This document shows, piece by piece, positions 50,615 through 61,907 of a stretch of 64,000 nucleotides of DNA (within the stretch, counting starts at the first letter, position 1; each line of letters begins with the position of its first letter). Source of the DNA: Bacteroidota bacterium (GTDB taxonomy: Bacteria > Bacteroidota > Bacteroidia > Bacteroidales > Lentimicrobiaceae). The position numbers were made by a program, and so were the translations under genes. The notes beneath the pieces were generated by a model. It was given only the letters and a program-made list of their open reading frames with translations, had not been told where the DNA came from and ran no database searches. The stretch lies in NCBI GenBank assembly GCA_009773515.1, contig WSXX01000008.1:93087-157086 (forward strand), read 5' to 3'.

Positions 50615-53600
50615 CTTTATTTCTACCTCAATCCAACCCGATCTATCTGGGGATTTTGGTGTCAGAACTTTTTTCACCGGATTTGCTTCGAGTTCTTTCA
50701 GTAACTCTTCCACCGCTTTTTCAATACCGGGGTCAATGCCTTTGGCAAGTTGCTCGGGGCGATCAACCACTTCAATATCGGGATAAACGCCGATTCCTTC
50801 GATGATCCATTCGCTGTTTTCGTTGTAAATGCCAAATCGGGGAACGGAAATATATCCGCCATCCACCATACGGGCATTACCAGAAATGCCAACCAATCCG
50901 CCCCATGTGCGGGTTCCAATCAGTTTGCCAAGTCCCATTTTCTTGAAGAAATATGGGAAAGCATCACCACCCGAGGATGAATAACCGTTTATCAGCATAA
51001 CCTTCGGTCCGTCGTGTGCAATGCCTGGTGCTTTGTTGGGCAACATTCCGTTGCGGTGCCAGTATGTCAGTGTTTTGCGATCAAGCAGATCAGCCATACG
51101 ATCAGGAATAAACCCACCTCCGTTATATCTGTCGTCGATAATCAGCGCTTCCTTGTCGTGATAGGTGTACATGCCGCGATAGAGTTCACGGTTGCCATCA
51201 AAAGATGTATTGGGGACGTAGATGTAACCGATTCTTCCGCCCGATAGTTTGTCTACCATTGCACGACGCTCTTCCACCCAATTGAAATGTTTCAGTTCAA
51301 TCTCACTTTCAATGGGCTTGATGGTATAGGTCTGAGCTCCTGATGTTTCCGGATTTGAATTTACTGCAATCTCAACAGGGATTCCAACCATGTTTTCGAG
51401 GAAGAAGTAAGGATTGTCCTTCCCCGTGATTTCCTTGCCGTTTATGCTGATCAGGTAATCGCCTTCTTTCACATTCACACCTTGCGCGGTAAGTGGAGAA
51501 CGGCGCGATTCATTCCAGTTTTCGCCTTTGTAGATTTTCATGATGCGATATCTGTTCGCAGCAGCGTCAAGTTCAAGTTCAGCGCCAAGCAAACCGGTAT
51601 TTACACGTTTCACACGTTTAATATCGCCCCAGTCAACATAGGCATGGCCTGCGTTGGACTCTGAAACAATTTCGTTCAGAATATAATCAAGATCGAAGCG
51701 ACTTCCGACAAATGGCAACAACTCTCCATAACGCTGTTTGAGACCTGTCCAATCAACACCATGCAGATTTTCCACATAAAAATAATCGCGGAAAATGCGC
51801 CATCCATCCGTATAAATCTGATTCCACTCGCTGCGTGGATCAATCTTCATTTCCATGCGGTCGAGATCGAGCTTTCCGGTGCCGGCTTTCTGTCCGGGTG
51901 ATACTTTGGCAATGCCATAATCGCTTCCTGAACGATACATAAACATTTTACCATCGGCGGTCGGAATGGCCATAAATGCCCGTTCCATAATCTCTTCGGT
52001 TTTACGATCAGCGGCGTTGTATCGCATTATTTTGTCATCAACAGCGTAAAGCAAACCGCCATCAGCCATACCAATAATTCGGTAATTGCCTGACGAAACC
52101 GGCAACGCTTCCACACGGTTGTTGATGCCTTCAAAGTCAATGCTGACTTTTACTTTATCCTCTTTTTTCTCTGGCTCATCTTTCGATTTTGACTTGCTGT
52201 CTTTGGCCGGAGTTTCAGATTTTTTCTCTTCATTTACAGGCTCAATATCATTTTTATCAGTAAATAATTTTGAGCCATCATTTTTAAGGGCCACTGCATA
52301 AATTTTTGCAGCATTATTGTACAGGTAATCAAACTCGTAACTCGAAAATTCAAGGTTAAAATCGCGGTTTGACACAAAGAAGATGAACTTTCCGCATTTC
52401 CCGAAAACGGGTGTAAAATCGCTGAAACGATCATCGGTCAATTGGGTGGCTTTTGCTGAGGGGATGTGATAAACCCAAATTGCCGCCATTCCGTTGCTGC
52501 TCTCTTTGTGATAAGTAATCCATTCGGAATCAGGCGAAAATGAATAAGAACGAATCTCGCTCATCGTTGCTTTATCCACTTCGGTTTGTTTGCCTGATTC
52601 AACATCTATCAGCCATAATTTCATGGTGCGATCACTGTATATCAGGTAGCGGCTGTCGGGCGACCAATCGGCCTCGTATTTCCAGGCTGCGGAGTTTGTA
52701 GTTAACTGCCGTGGCTTTGCTCCTTTTTTGTTCTCAAGAAGATAAACTTCATACTCCCCTGTGGCATCGGAGTAATATGAGATGTACTTCCCGTTTGGCG
52801 ACCACATCGGATAAATCTCCCGGGCTTCGGGGGTTTGTGTCAGATTTTCGATCACACCATTTTCGGCGGGAACCGAAAAAATATCGCCACGGGCATCAAA
52901 AAGGGCGCGTTTTCCGGTAGGAGAAACCGAGAAACTGTGGACATCGTCCTTCACATTTTTGTAATAAGAGACCAGATTCGGATTGTCGAAATTCAGGTTC
53001 ACTGTAATTTTTTCAGAACGACCGGATACGATATCGAGTTTATAGAGAAAGCCGCCATTTTCATATACGATCTGTCCGTTTTCGCCGGAAGGCCACATTA
53101 CATCAAAATCTTTATGAAAAGTGAGCTGGGTTGTTTGTTTACTTGCTGTATTGTAGCGATAAAGATTCAGGCGCAGGTCGCGGTCCGAAGCAAAAACAAT
53201 ATCATTTCCCCACCAGGTTGGCCACTGATCTGAACCGGCAAATTTGGTAATCTGTTCAGCAACATCATTTTCCAGATCATAAGTCCAGAGTTCGGTGGCA
53301 CGTCCGCCTTTGTAGCGTTTCCATGTACGGAATTCGCGATCGACCGGTGTAAAAGCCAGTTTTTTACCATCAGGTGAAAAGTTTGCAAATCCGCCATTCA
53401 CAATCTGGAGTGGCTTTTCGAGTCCGCCATCGAGACTTACCAGGAAATATTTTCCGTTTCGCTCACCAAAAGTGGTGCGGTTAGCCCGGATTAGAATTTC
53501 CTTGCTGTCGGGGGTCCAATCGAGCACCACATTGTCATAACCACCGCGGGGAGGCATAACTCCCACAGAGTTGTAATATGTTAGCTGACGGGCCGATCCA

Positions 53601-53887
53601 CCGGCTGAAGGCATCACCCATATCTGCCGGCTGCCTGAGTACTCAGCAGAAAATGCAATCCATTTGCCATCGGGCGAAATCTTTGGAAACAATTCCAGCC
53701 CTTCGTGCGAGGTAAGGCGTTTTGCCTCTCCCCCACTGGCATTTACACTCCATATATCGCCGGCATAAACAAAGGCGATAAGGTTTTTATTGATATCGGG
53801 AAAGCGCAGCAGACGGGCATCGTCCATGGCGTTCACCATCACTGACAGACTGACTGCCAGCACGATAAGCAAAACTCTTTTAATCAT
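50612..53887 (-). CDS. Tricorn-like S41 protease with N-terminal beta-propeller
   Basis: Start taken at 53887, where a signal peptide begins (MIKRVLLIVLAVSLSVMVNA); 1091 residues. The N-terminal ~650 residues hold WD40/PD40-type repeats (ISPDGKWIAFSAEYSG, WSPNGKYISYYSD, WSPDSRYLIYSD) forming one or two propellers that gate access. A lysine/glutamate-rich linker (~570-600) follows, then the Tricorn core with a PDZ domain (GDYLISINGKEITG) and the S41 catalytic domain (DDRYNGGG; nucleophile Ser in GYSSSGGDAFPYFF). Tricorn protease trims peptides after endoproteolysis; here the signal peptide puts it in the periplasm or outside. The octamer array overlaps its stop codon. Confidence 0.93.
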   Translation of the reverse strand: MIKRVLLIVLAVSLSVMVNAMDDARLLRFPDINKNLIAFVYAGDIWSVNASGGEAKRLTSHEGLELFPKISPDGKWIAFSAEYSGSRQIWVMPSAGGSARQLTYYNSVGVMPPRGGYDNVVLDWTPDSKEILIRANRTTFGERNGKYFLVSLDGGLEKPLQIVNGGFANFSPDGKKLAFTPVDREFRTWKRYKGGRATELWTYDLENDVAEQITKFAGSDQWPTWWGNDIVFASDRDLRLNLYRYNTASKQTTQLTFHKDFDVMWPSGENGQIVYENGGFLYKLDIVSGRSEKITVNLNFDNPNLVSYYKNVKDDVHSFSVSPTGKRALFDARGDIFSVPAENGVIENLTQTPEAREIYPMWSPNGKYISYYSDATGEYEVYLLENKKGAKPRQLTTNSAAWKYEADWSPDSRYLIYSDRTMKLWLIDVESGKQTEVDKATMSEIRSYSFSPDSEWITYHKESSNGMAAIWVYHIPSAKATQLTDDRFSDFTPVFGKCGKFIFFVSNRDFNLEFSSYEFDYLYNNAAKIYAVALKNDGSKLFTDKNDIEPVNEEKKSETPAKDSKSKSKDEPEKKEDKVKVSIDFEGINNRVEALPVSSGNYRIIGMADGGLLYAVDDKIMRYNAADRKTEEIMERAFMAIPTADGKMFMYRSGSDYGIAKVSPGQKAGTGKLDLDRMEMKIDPRSEWNQIYTDGWRIFRDYFYVENLHGVDWTGLKQRYGELLPFVGSRFDLDYILNEIVSESNAGHAYVDWGDIKRVKRVNTGLLGAELELDAAANRYRIMKIYKGENWNESRRSPLTAQGVNVKEGDYLISINGKEITGKDNPYFFLENMVGIPVEIAVNSNPETSGAQTYTIKPIESEIELKHFNWVEERRAMVDKLSGGRIGYIYVPNTSFDGNRELYRGMYTYHDKEALIIDDRYNGGGFIPDRMADLLDRKTLTYWHRNGMLPNKAPGIAHDGPKVMLINGYSSSGGDAFPYFFKKMGLGKLIGTRTWGGLVGISGNARMVDGGYISVPRFGIYNENSEWIIEGIGVYPDIEVVDRPEQLAKGIDPGIEKAVEELLKELEANPVKKVLTPKSPDRSGWIEVEIK

Positions 53888-54034
53888 GGTCAATTGGTTT
53901 GGTGAGTGAATTTTTAGAGTTGCTAAAGTAAGAATTATTGGCAAATCAAGCTATGATTGTGCTTATTTATCTGCTGAAAATCAAGAGAAAGCATGGATTA
54001 GTAATAAAGTATTATTTACAATTCAGTTTTAACT
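53888..54034. other. Spacer upstream of the Tricorn-like gene
   Basis: Short AT-rich region between the gene start and the palindromic element. No clear TAnnTTTG element. Confidence 0.4.
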
Positions 54035-54177
54035 TATCCGAATTCAATGTCGTTTAGTTAAGGTTTCGGATTTGTATAAAAGTGAATCAAATATCCTTCG
54101 ACTCCGCTCAGGATGACTGTCAGTCTGAGCGGAGTCGAAGACAATATTCCTTAACTAAACGACATTGTATCCGAATT
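54035..54177. mobile_element. MITE-like nested palindrome flanked by a 10-bp direct repeat
   Basis: Outer arms AATGTCGTTTAGTTAAGG (54046-54063) and CCTTAACTAAACGACATT (54149-54166) are perfect over 18 bp. Inner arms CTTCGACTCCGCTCAG (54096-54111) and CTGAGCGGAGTCGAAG (54125-54140) are perfect over 16 bp. The whole is bracketed by TATCCGAATT at 54035-54044 and 54168-54177. It has no coding capacity. Terminal inverted repeats plus a flanking duplication are the marks of a non-autonomous mobile element. The remainder to 54348 is AT-rich and empty. Confidence 0.6.
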
Positions 54178-54348
54178 ACTTGTTTTAGTATAAAAGGTGA
54201 AAACTGCTATAATAAAACTTCATACAAATTAAATAATACAAAATAAATCACGTTATTTGACTATCGATAATCAGATACCGCGTATTGGCCTGAGAATCTC
54301 TATATATAATCAGCATGCACAATTTTATCATTCAAAAAATCCAATATC

Positions 54349-56394
54349 ATGAGAGCCATCCTTCCGATTTCACTGATTTTTACGATTCTTATTTCATGTT
54401 CAACTCAAACCAAACTTCCTCAGGAACTCAAAGGGAACTGGTTAAGTGCCAATGATTCCATTGAATGGATTATCAGTTTGCAACCCGATTTTGCAGTTTA
54501 CGACAATAAATTCTGGGATTACAAGTCCATCAGTGGCAACAAAAGTAAATTCGTGATTAAGTTAACCGAAGGAACTCAAACAATAAGTCTGAAGGCAGTG
54601 CTTGAAGACAGCCTTAGCCTGAAAATTACCGATAACAATAATATTGATAAACGCCTCACCCGAAAGAAAGCTGCCAGACCCGATTTCCGGAATTATGACA
54701 TGCAGGGTTTTGAAGAGCTTCAAATGATGGATGATACTGTTACCATAAGGGGATTTATTGAAGATTATGATCCTGATATTTATGATGGCACCGGAAGTAT
54801 TTATCATCGGAACGTGTTTTCGAACGTTTTTGAAGAAGAAGAAACCAGATTCAATATAGACACAACCGGAAGATTTGAAGCCAGGTTCAGGGCATTTAAT
54901 CTTCAGATTATTTATCTGTCGATAGAGGGTAGTTCTCAAACAAGAATTGTCATTCAACCAGGGAGTTCTGCAATGATCGGTTTTAACAATTTGCTGTTGG
55001 ATGTCACCAATGATGCACGAAAGTGGGAAGGCCTGACCGATTGGCAGATAAACCATTATATGGGTGAATATGGTCGTCTTTCGGAAGAACTTATTTTACT
55101 TTTACACCATTTATACCGCAACTCCAATACATCACCGTTAAAGAAATTTGATGCCATTGATGAAATGTCTCAGATGGAATACATCGGTTGGCGAAAGGAA
55201 GTGTACAGTCAGGAAACAGCGATGATGGATTCTCTGATTCTTGAGATGAGAAACAGTAAAAAAGCAGAGGAATGCGTTCATGGAATCCTCGAAATTGAAT
55301 TGTTGCACCATCTATATCATTATCAGATTTCCGGGACACGATTCCAGTATCTGGCAGCACCATATATTGAACAAATTCCCGAACTGAATGCTTCATCGTT
55401 GAATTTGATTAATACGGACTTCCTGAGTTATCTCAACTACCTGAACATTTTCTACAGACAGCAACCACTGAGTAATATATCGGAGGATATTGCAAAATAT
55501 CGCCTGCAATTTATGCTCAGCCAAAGCAAAAGCACTGAAGAACAGAAATTGATAAAAGAATTGATAGATGTTCCGGCAATTACAGCAGAACTGCTCAATC
55601 AGGGGAATATTTATCCGCTTGAAAGCTCTGATTATGATCTTTTCTTAAATAAAAGAGTTGCGGCACTTCGGAAACCTTATAATGAATTGTGGAGTAAGTA
55701 TTGGGAAAAGATCCCTGACAGCATCCACCTTCACACCCTCCTAAAAGAGCTTGACTTTGTATTGGATAAGCATAACAAAAATCTCATTTCACAATTGTAT
55801 GCGGCTTATTGTATTAATAGATTTTTCGAAAACAATCCTCCCGGGCCTGAATTAAATTTGTGGATAACAAACAACATAGATGATCCGATACTTAAGAAGT
55901 TATCACTTGAATACCATAAAAAGGAAGCAGAAGCTGCATCAGAATTTGCTGATTATGCTGAAAACACTTTTTTCATCAGCCAGATAAAAAATGCGGAGGA
56001 AGGCGATGAATTTTTCAATAAAATTATTCAGCAATTCAAGGGCAAGGTTATATATATTGACTTCTGGGCTGATTGGTGTTCACCTTGCAGGGCAGGATTT
56101 AAACCAGCCGCAAGATTAAAAAAAGAATATGCCGGAAAAGATGTGGTCTTTCTGTATTTTGGATATAATTGCAAAAACGAAAGATGGGATCAGGTAATTA
56201 AACAGGATCAGGTTAGCGGCTACCATTACTGGCTTGACAAAGAACAAGGAAAAGTGCTGAAAGAAAAATTCGGCATTATTGGCATTCCGCATTATCTGTT
56301 GGTTGACAGAAACGGAAATATTTCAGCCGATCAGGCTCCTGATCCGGGAAACCGGGCAGCCATCAGAGAAAGGTTGGACGAATTGCTTAAATAA
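54349..56394 (+). CDS. Thioredoxin-domain (TlpA-like) lipoprotein
   Basis: 681 residues. The lipoprotein signal ends with SLIFTILISC (Cys17). The middle ~500 residues are mostly helical with an N-terminal beta part (~20-130), the usual plan of large Bacteroidota TlpA/ResA-like proteins. The C-terminal thioredoxin domain (~555-680) carries C577-S-P-C580 in FWADWCSPCRAGF and the cis-Pro region GIPHYLLVD. It should reduce or exchange disulphides in the periplasm, perhaps in maturation of cytochromes or other exported proteins. It is transcribed alone. Confidence 0.88.
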   Translation: MRAILPISLIFTILISCSTQTKLPQELKGNWLSANDSIEWIISLQPDFAVYDNKFWDYKSISGNKSKFVIKLTEGTQTISLKAVLEDSLSLKITDNNNIDKRLTRKKAARPDFRNYDMQGFEELQMMDDTVTIRGFIEDYDPDIYDGTGSIYHRNVFSNVFEEEETRFNIDTTGRFEARFRAFNLQIIYLSIEGSSQTRIVIQPGSSAMIGFNNLLLDVTNDARKWEGLTDWQINHYMGEYGRLSEELILLLHHLYRNSNTSPLKKFDAIDEMSQMEYIGWRKEVYSQETAMMDSLILEMRNSKKAEECVHGILEIELLHHLYHYQISGTRFQYLAAPYIEQIPELNASSLNLINTDFLSYLNYLNIFYRQQPLSNISEDIAKYRLQFMLSQSKSTEEQKLIKELIDVPAITAELLNQGNIYPLESSDYDLFLNKRVAALRKPYNELWSKYWEKIPDSIHLHTLLKELDFVLDKHNKNLISQLYAAYCINRFFENNPPGPELNLWITNNIDDPILKKLSLEYHKKEAEAASEFADYAENTFFISQIKNAEEGDEFFNKIIQQFKGKVIYIDFWADWCSPCRAGFKPAARLKKEYAGKDVVFLYFGYNCKNERWDQVIKQDQVSGYHYWLDKEQGKVLKEKFGIIGIPHYLLVDRNGNISADQAPDPGNRAAIRERLDELLK

Positions 56395-56426
56395 TAGCCA
56401 GTGAATTCTGCTATTGAAGCAATTAA

Positions 56427-56460
56427 GCTTAATTCCTTCAACACGATGAAGGAATTAAGC
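56427..56460. terminator. Hairpin between convergent genes
   Basis: GCTTAATTCCTTCA pairs perfectly (14 bp) with TGAAGGAATTAAGC across ACACGA. It lies in the 115-bp gap between the thioredoxin lipoprotein and the epimerase. No T-run follows, so it may protect 3' ends as well as terminate. Confidence 0.65.
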
Positions 56461-56509
56461 CAAATTCCTTCATTTGGGGTAAATGTGATTGATATTTTCT
56501 TGCAGATAA

Positions 56510-57367
56510 TTACTTTTTCTGAACAATATCCTCCAAAGCCTCTTTCAGTTTAGGAAATTGAAAAACAAAACCTTCCTTCTGCAATCGAGCAGGCAACACC
56601 TTCTGCCCTGAAGTAAGTGCTGAAGCTCCTTCGCCAAAAACCAATTTCAAAGCAAACGCCGGAACCGGTAAAAAGGCCGGACGATTCACCGCTTTGCCCA
56701 ATGCTTTGGTAAATCCGGCATTGTCGGTTAATTCGGGTGCAGTGAGGTTAAAAATCCCGCTGATGTTTTTCTCAATCACAAAAAGAAATGCCTGCATCAG
56801 ATCATCGATATGTATCCATGAAAATCCCTGTTTTCCGCCGGCAACAGGTCCGCCCAATCCCAAACGAAATGGCAGAAGCATCTTTTGCAGGGCACCGCCT
56901 TCACGGGCAAGCACAACTCCCAGCCTGAAAATGCCGACACCGGTATCAGCAGGAGATTTCCGGGCTTCACCTTCCCATAATTTACAAACATCGGCAAGAA
57001 AATCGCTGCCATACTTTGTATTTTCTTCGGTAAATACCTCTCCATCAGGATAAATGCCCACAGCAGAAGCTGAGATAAACAAGCGAGGCTTAACCGGAGA
57101 TTTGTTTATTGCACTCACCAGTTTTCGGGTGGTCAGAATCCGGCTGTCGATAATCTCCTTTTTATATGATTCCGACCATCGGGCTACTATAGGTGCACCG
57201 GAGAGGTTAATCACAACTTCTGACATGCCAACCTTTTGCACAAGCGCAGCTTCAGTTCCCGAAAAATCAGCCCTGCCCAAACCGCTTACTTTATGCCCGG
57301 CCAGCTTTAGCGCTTCCGCTAACTTTCGCCCCACCAAACCTGTTGAACCAGCAATTAATATATTCAT
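56510..57367 (-). CDS. TIGR01777 family NAD(P)-binding epimerase (YfcH/SDR39U1-like)
   Basis: 285 residues. The Rossmann dinucleotide motif is at the start (LIAGSTGLVGRKLAEAL), then VVINLSGAPIVARW and SASAVGIYPDGE as in the family, and the C-terminal DUF1731 part (residues ~235-285, ARLQKEGFVFQFP). It is soluble. The substrate is unknown for the family. Divergent from mutA, with a 173-bp gap. Confidence 0.9.
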   Translation of the reverse strand: MNILIAGSTGLVGRKLAEALKLAGHKVSGLGRADFSGTEAALVQKVGMSEVVINLSGAPIVARWSESYKKEIIDSRILTTRKLVSAINKSPVKPRLFISASAVGIYPDGEVFTEENTKYGSDFLADVCKLWEGEARKSPADTGVGIFRLGVVLAREGGALQKMLLPFRLGLGGPVAGGKQGFSWIHIDDLMQAFLFVIEKNISGIFNLTAPELTDNAGFTKALGKAVNRPAFLPVPAFALKLVFGEGASALTSGQKVLPARLQKEGFVFQFPKLKEALEDIVQKK

Positions 57368-57440
57368 ATTGAGTTTTTTACATGTGTTGAAAATGTCTGA
57401 AAATGCAACTTTGAAGCTGTTAAATTATAGCTAAAAATCT

Positions 57441-57469
57441 TTTGCAGGATAAAAAAACCTATACCTTTG
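57441..57469 (+). promoter_or_regulatory. Promoter of mutA
   Basis: TTTG at 57441-57444 and TACCTTTG at 57462-57469, with 17 bp between (a little short). The leader to the ATG at 57541 is ~65 nt. Confidence 0.5.
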
Positions 57470-57540
57470 CACCGTTTTTCGCTAAGCGCTTAACAAACAA
57501 TATTCTAAAAGGTTTTTACTTAAAAATCAATATACCCGCG

Positions 57541-59451
57541 ATGGACAATAATACCAACACTAACAAAACGGAAGGGCTGTTTCAGGAATTTCCCGGTGTT
57601 TCTACCGATGCATGGGAAGCCAGAATTGTGGCTGATCTGAAAGGTGCTGATTACGAAAAGAAGCTGATCTGGAAAACAGCCGAAGGATTCAGCATCAAGC
57701 CTTACTACCGTGCCGAAGATCTGGAAAGCATCAAAGCAATGACCGAAAGTCTTCCCGGACAATTCCCCTACATCAGGGGCAATAAAACCGATGGAAACGA
57801 CTGGAAAATCTGTCAGGACATTGAAACTGCCGACATTAAAACTGCCAACCGCATCGCAGCCAATGCACTCACCCGTGGCGCCAGTGCCGTGTCGCTGAAC
57901 ACAGAAAATGTGAACACTGCCGAAGACCTGAAAGCTCTTCTGAAGGACATCGATGTAAGCAAAACTTCTTTCAATTTCAATTCTTCAAAATCGTATCCTA
58001 AATTTGCAAAGCTTCTGCTTGATGCGCTTGGCGCAGATGCAACTGAAACCTGCGGATCATTCGATTTTGACCCGATCAGCTATTTGTTGCTCAAAGGAAA
58101 TTTCCATTACTCACAGGAAAAGGACCTTGCTGAAGCACTTGAACTTGTAAAAAATGCAAAACCGGGACTTCCGCATTTCAGGCTGATTACCGTAAACGGA
58201 CAATATTTCCACAACTCAGGTTCCACACTTACCCAGGAACTTGCTTTTGCGCTGGCATCAGGCAATGAATACATGGCCTATCTTACTTCAAATGGCGTGG
58301 AGGCTGGCTTAGCTGCAAAATCTATTATTTTTCACTTTGCAGCAGGAAGCAATTACTTTATGGAAATTGCCAAACTACGCGCTGCAAGGTTGTTGTGGGC
58401 CAAAATAGTTGAGCAATACAAACCCGAATCACAGGAAAGTGCAGCGATGCGCATTCACGTTTCAACAGCCAACTGGAACAAAACCATTTACGATCCTTAT
58501 GTAAATGCATTGCGAACCACCACCGAAGCCATGTCGGCTGCTCTGGGTGGCGCTGACATGATTACCGTGCTTCCTTTTGATCTGAATTACAGAGAGCCCG
58601 ATGAAATCTCGACCCGCATAGCACGCAACCAGCAGATAATTCTGAAAGAAGAATCAAGTCTTGAAAAAGTTGTTGATCCTGCTGCCGGTTCTTATTATAT
58701 TGAAAGTCTGACCGCTTCAATGGCAGATGCTTCATGGCAGCTTTTTCTCGAAATTGAAGAAAAAGGAGGAATGATAGAAGCTGTAAAAGCCGGAATTATT
58801 CAGGATGCAGTTGCAGGCAGTGCCAAAAAGCAGAATGCTGACATTGCTGCTCGCCGTACCACTCTTTTGGGAACCAATCAGCATCCCAATCATCTTGAAA
58901 AAATGCTTGAAAAAATTCAGGCTGACGAGGAAATAGAGACTGAAAATGAAACTTCCGTAGATCCTACACCGATTTACAAAATCATGGAATCTTACCGCGG
59001 AGCCGATGCTTTTGAAGATCTGAGACTTGCCACTGAAATTCATGAAAATGAAGTTGGAAAACGCCCTCATGTATTTCTGCTTACCATTGGCAATCTGGCC
59101 ATGCGTAAAGCCCGGGCAGGGTTCAGCACAGGTTTCTTTGGTTGTGCAGGATATAAAGTAACCGACAATGCAGGTTTTGCAACGGTTGAAGAGGGCGTAA
59201 AAGCAGCAATTGCCGCCAATGCCGACATAGTGGTTTTGTGCAGCAGCGACGAAGAATACGCCGAAATCGCACCCGCAGCAGCCATCGCCCTGAAATCAGC
59301 CAATCCTGAAGTTCAGGTGGTTGTTGCCGGATATCCCAAAGAAATCATCGACACATTAAAAGCTTCCGGAGTGGATGAATTCATTCATGCCAGGGCCAAT
59401 GTGCTGGATACCTTGTATGCATTCCAGCAGAAGCTGGGTGTTATGTTGTAA
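57541..59451 (+). CDS. mutA: Methylmalonyl-CoA mutase small subunit
   Basis: I start at the ATG at 57541 (MDNNTNTNKTEGLFQEFPGV), because the promoter and leader precede it and earlier in-frame codons begin with TTG. 636 residues. It shows a TIM-barrel homologous to MutB (FHFAAGSNYFMEIAKLRAARLLW, DPAAGSYYIESLT) and a flavodoxin-like C-terminal domain without the DxHxxG cobalamin motif (LTIGNLAMRKARAGFS instead). It pairs with MutB in the heterodimeric mutase that interconverts succinyl-CoA and methylmalonyl-CoA, used for propionate production or consumption. An octamer array separates it from mutB. Confidence 0.96.
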   Translation: MDNNTNTNKTEGLFQEFPGVSTDAWEARIVADLKGADYEKKLIWKTAEGFSIKPYYRAEDLESIKAMTESLPGQFPYIRGNKTDGNDWKICQDIETADIKTANRIAANALTRGASAVSLNTENVNTAEDLKALLKDIDVSKTSFNFNSSKSYPKFAKLLLDALGADATETCGSFDFDPISYLLLKGNFHYSQEKDLAEALELVKNAKPGLPHFRLITVNGQYFHNSGSTLTQELAFALASGNEYMAYLTSNGVEAGLAAKSIIFHFAAGSNYFMEIAKLRAARLLWAKIVEQYKPESQESAAMRIHVSTANWNKTIYDPYVNALRTTTEAMSAALGGADMITVLPFDLNYREPDEISTRIARNQQIILKEESSLEKVVDPAAGSYYIESLTASMADASWQLFLEIEEKGGMIEAVKAGIIQDAVAGSAKKQNADIAARRTTLLGTNQHPNHLEKMLEKIQADEEIETENETSVDPTPIYKIMESYRGADAFEDLRLATEIHENEVGKRPHVFLLTIGNLAMRKARAGFSTGFFGCAGYKVTDNAGFATVEEGVKAAIAANADIVVLCSSDEEYAEIAPAAAIALKSANPEVQVVVAGYPKEIIDTLKASGVDEFIHARANVLDTLYAFQQKLGVML

Positions 59452-59560
59452 TCTTTGAATCCTAGAATCCTGGAATCTTTGAACCGACCGAAGGGAGCTC
59501 AGCGAAGCTAATCTTTGAATTCTTGAATCTTTGAATCATTGAATCTTAAATCTTTGAATT
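59450..59560. repeat. Octamer array between mutA and mutB
   Basis: Units AATCTTTG, AATCCTAG, AATCCTGG, AATTCTTG and AATCATTG begin inside the mutA stop codon and stop just before mutB. They are interrupted once (59484-59509) by CCGACCGAAGGGAGCTCAGC and a few more bases. It is the same family as the array at 50511-50614. Confidence 0.88.
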
Positions 59561-59567
59561 AAAAAAT

Positions 59568-61703
<2,136 letters not shown>

Positions 61704-61733
61704 CGAACAGTATTGATAGATTTTAAGTGAAAG

Positions 61734-61768
61734 GGCAGATGGGGAGATAATCCTTGTCTGCCTTTTTT
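61734..61768 (+). terminator. Terminator of mutB
   Basis: GGCAGA pairs with TCTGCC, extended inside by GGGGA/TCCTT with G-U pairs, and is followed by six T. Confidence 0.85.
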
Positions 61769-61797
61769 GGTTGGTAGGGAGCGGGTTGAATTTTTGT

Positions 61798-61805
61798 TAT
61801 ATTTG
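61798..61805 (+). promoter_or_regulatory. Candidate -7 element of the S41-type gene
   Basis: TATATTTG fits TAnnTTTG; leader ~100 nt. No -33 match. Confidence 0.35.
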
Positions 61806-61907
61806 TTACGAAAATCGGGTTGGTGATTTCAGTTTCGATGGTGAATACAAATCGGATATATTAGAGTACTTTGGATATTTACTCGTTGATTATAAAAATA
61901 AAAGAAG

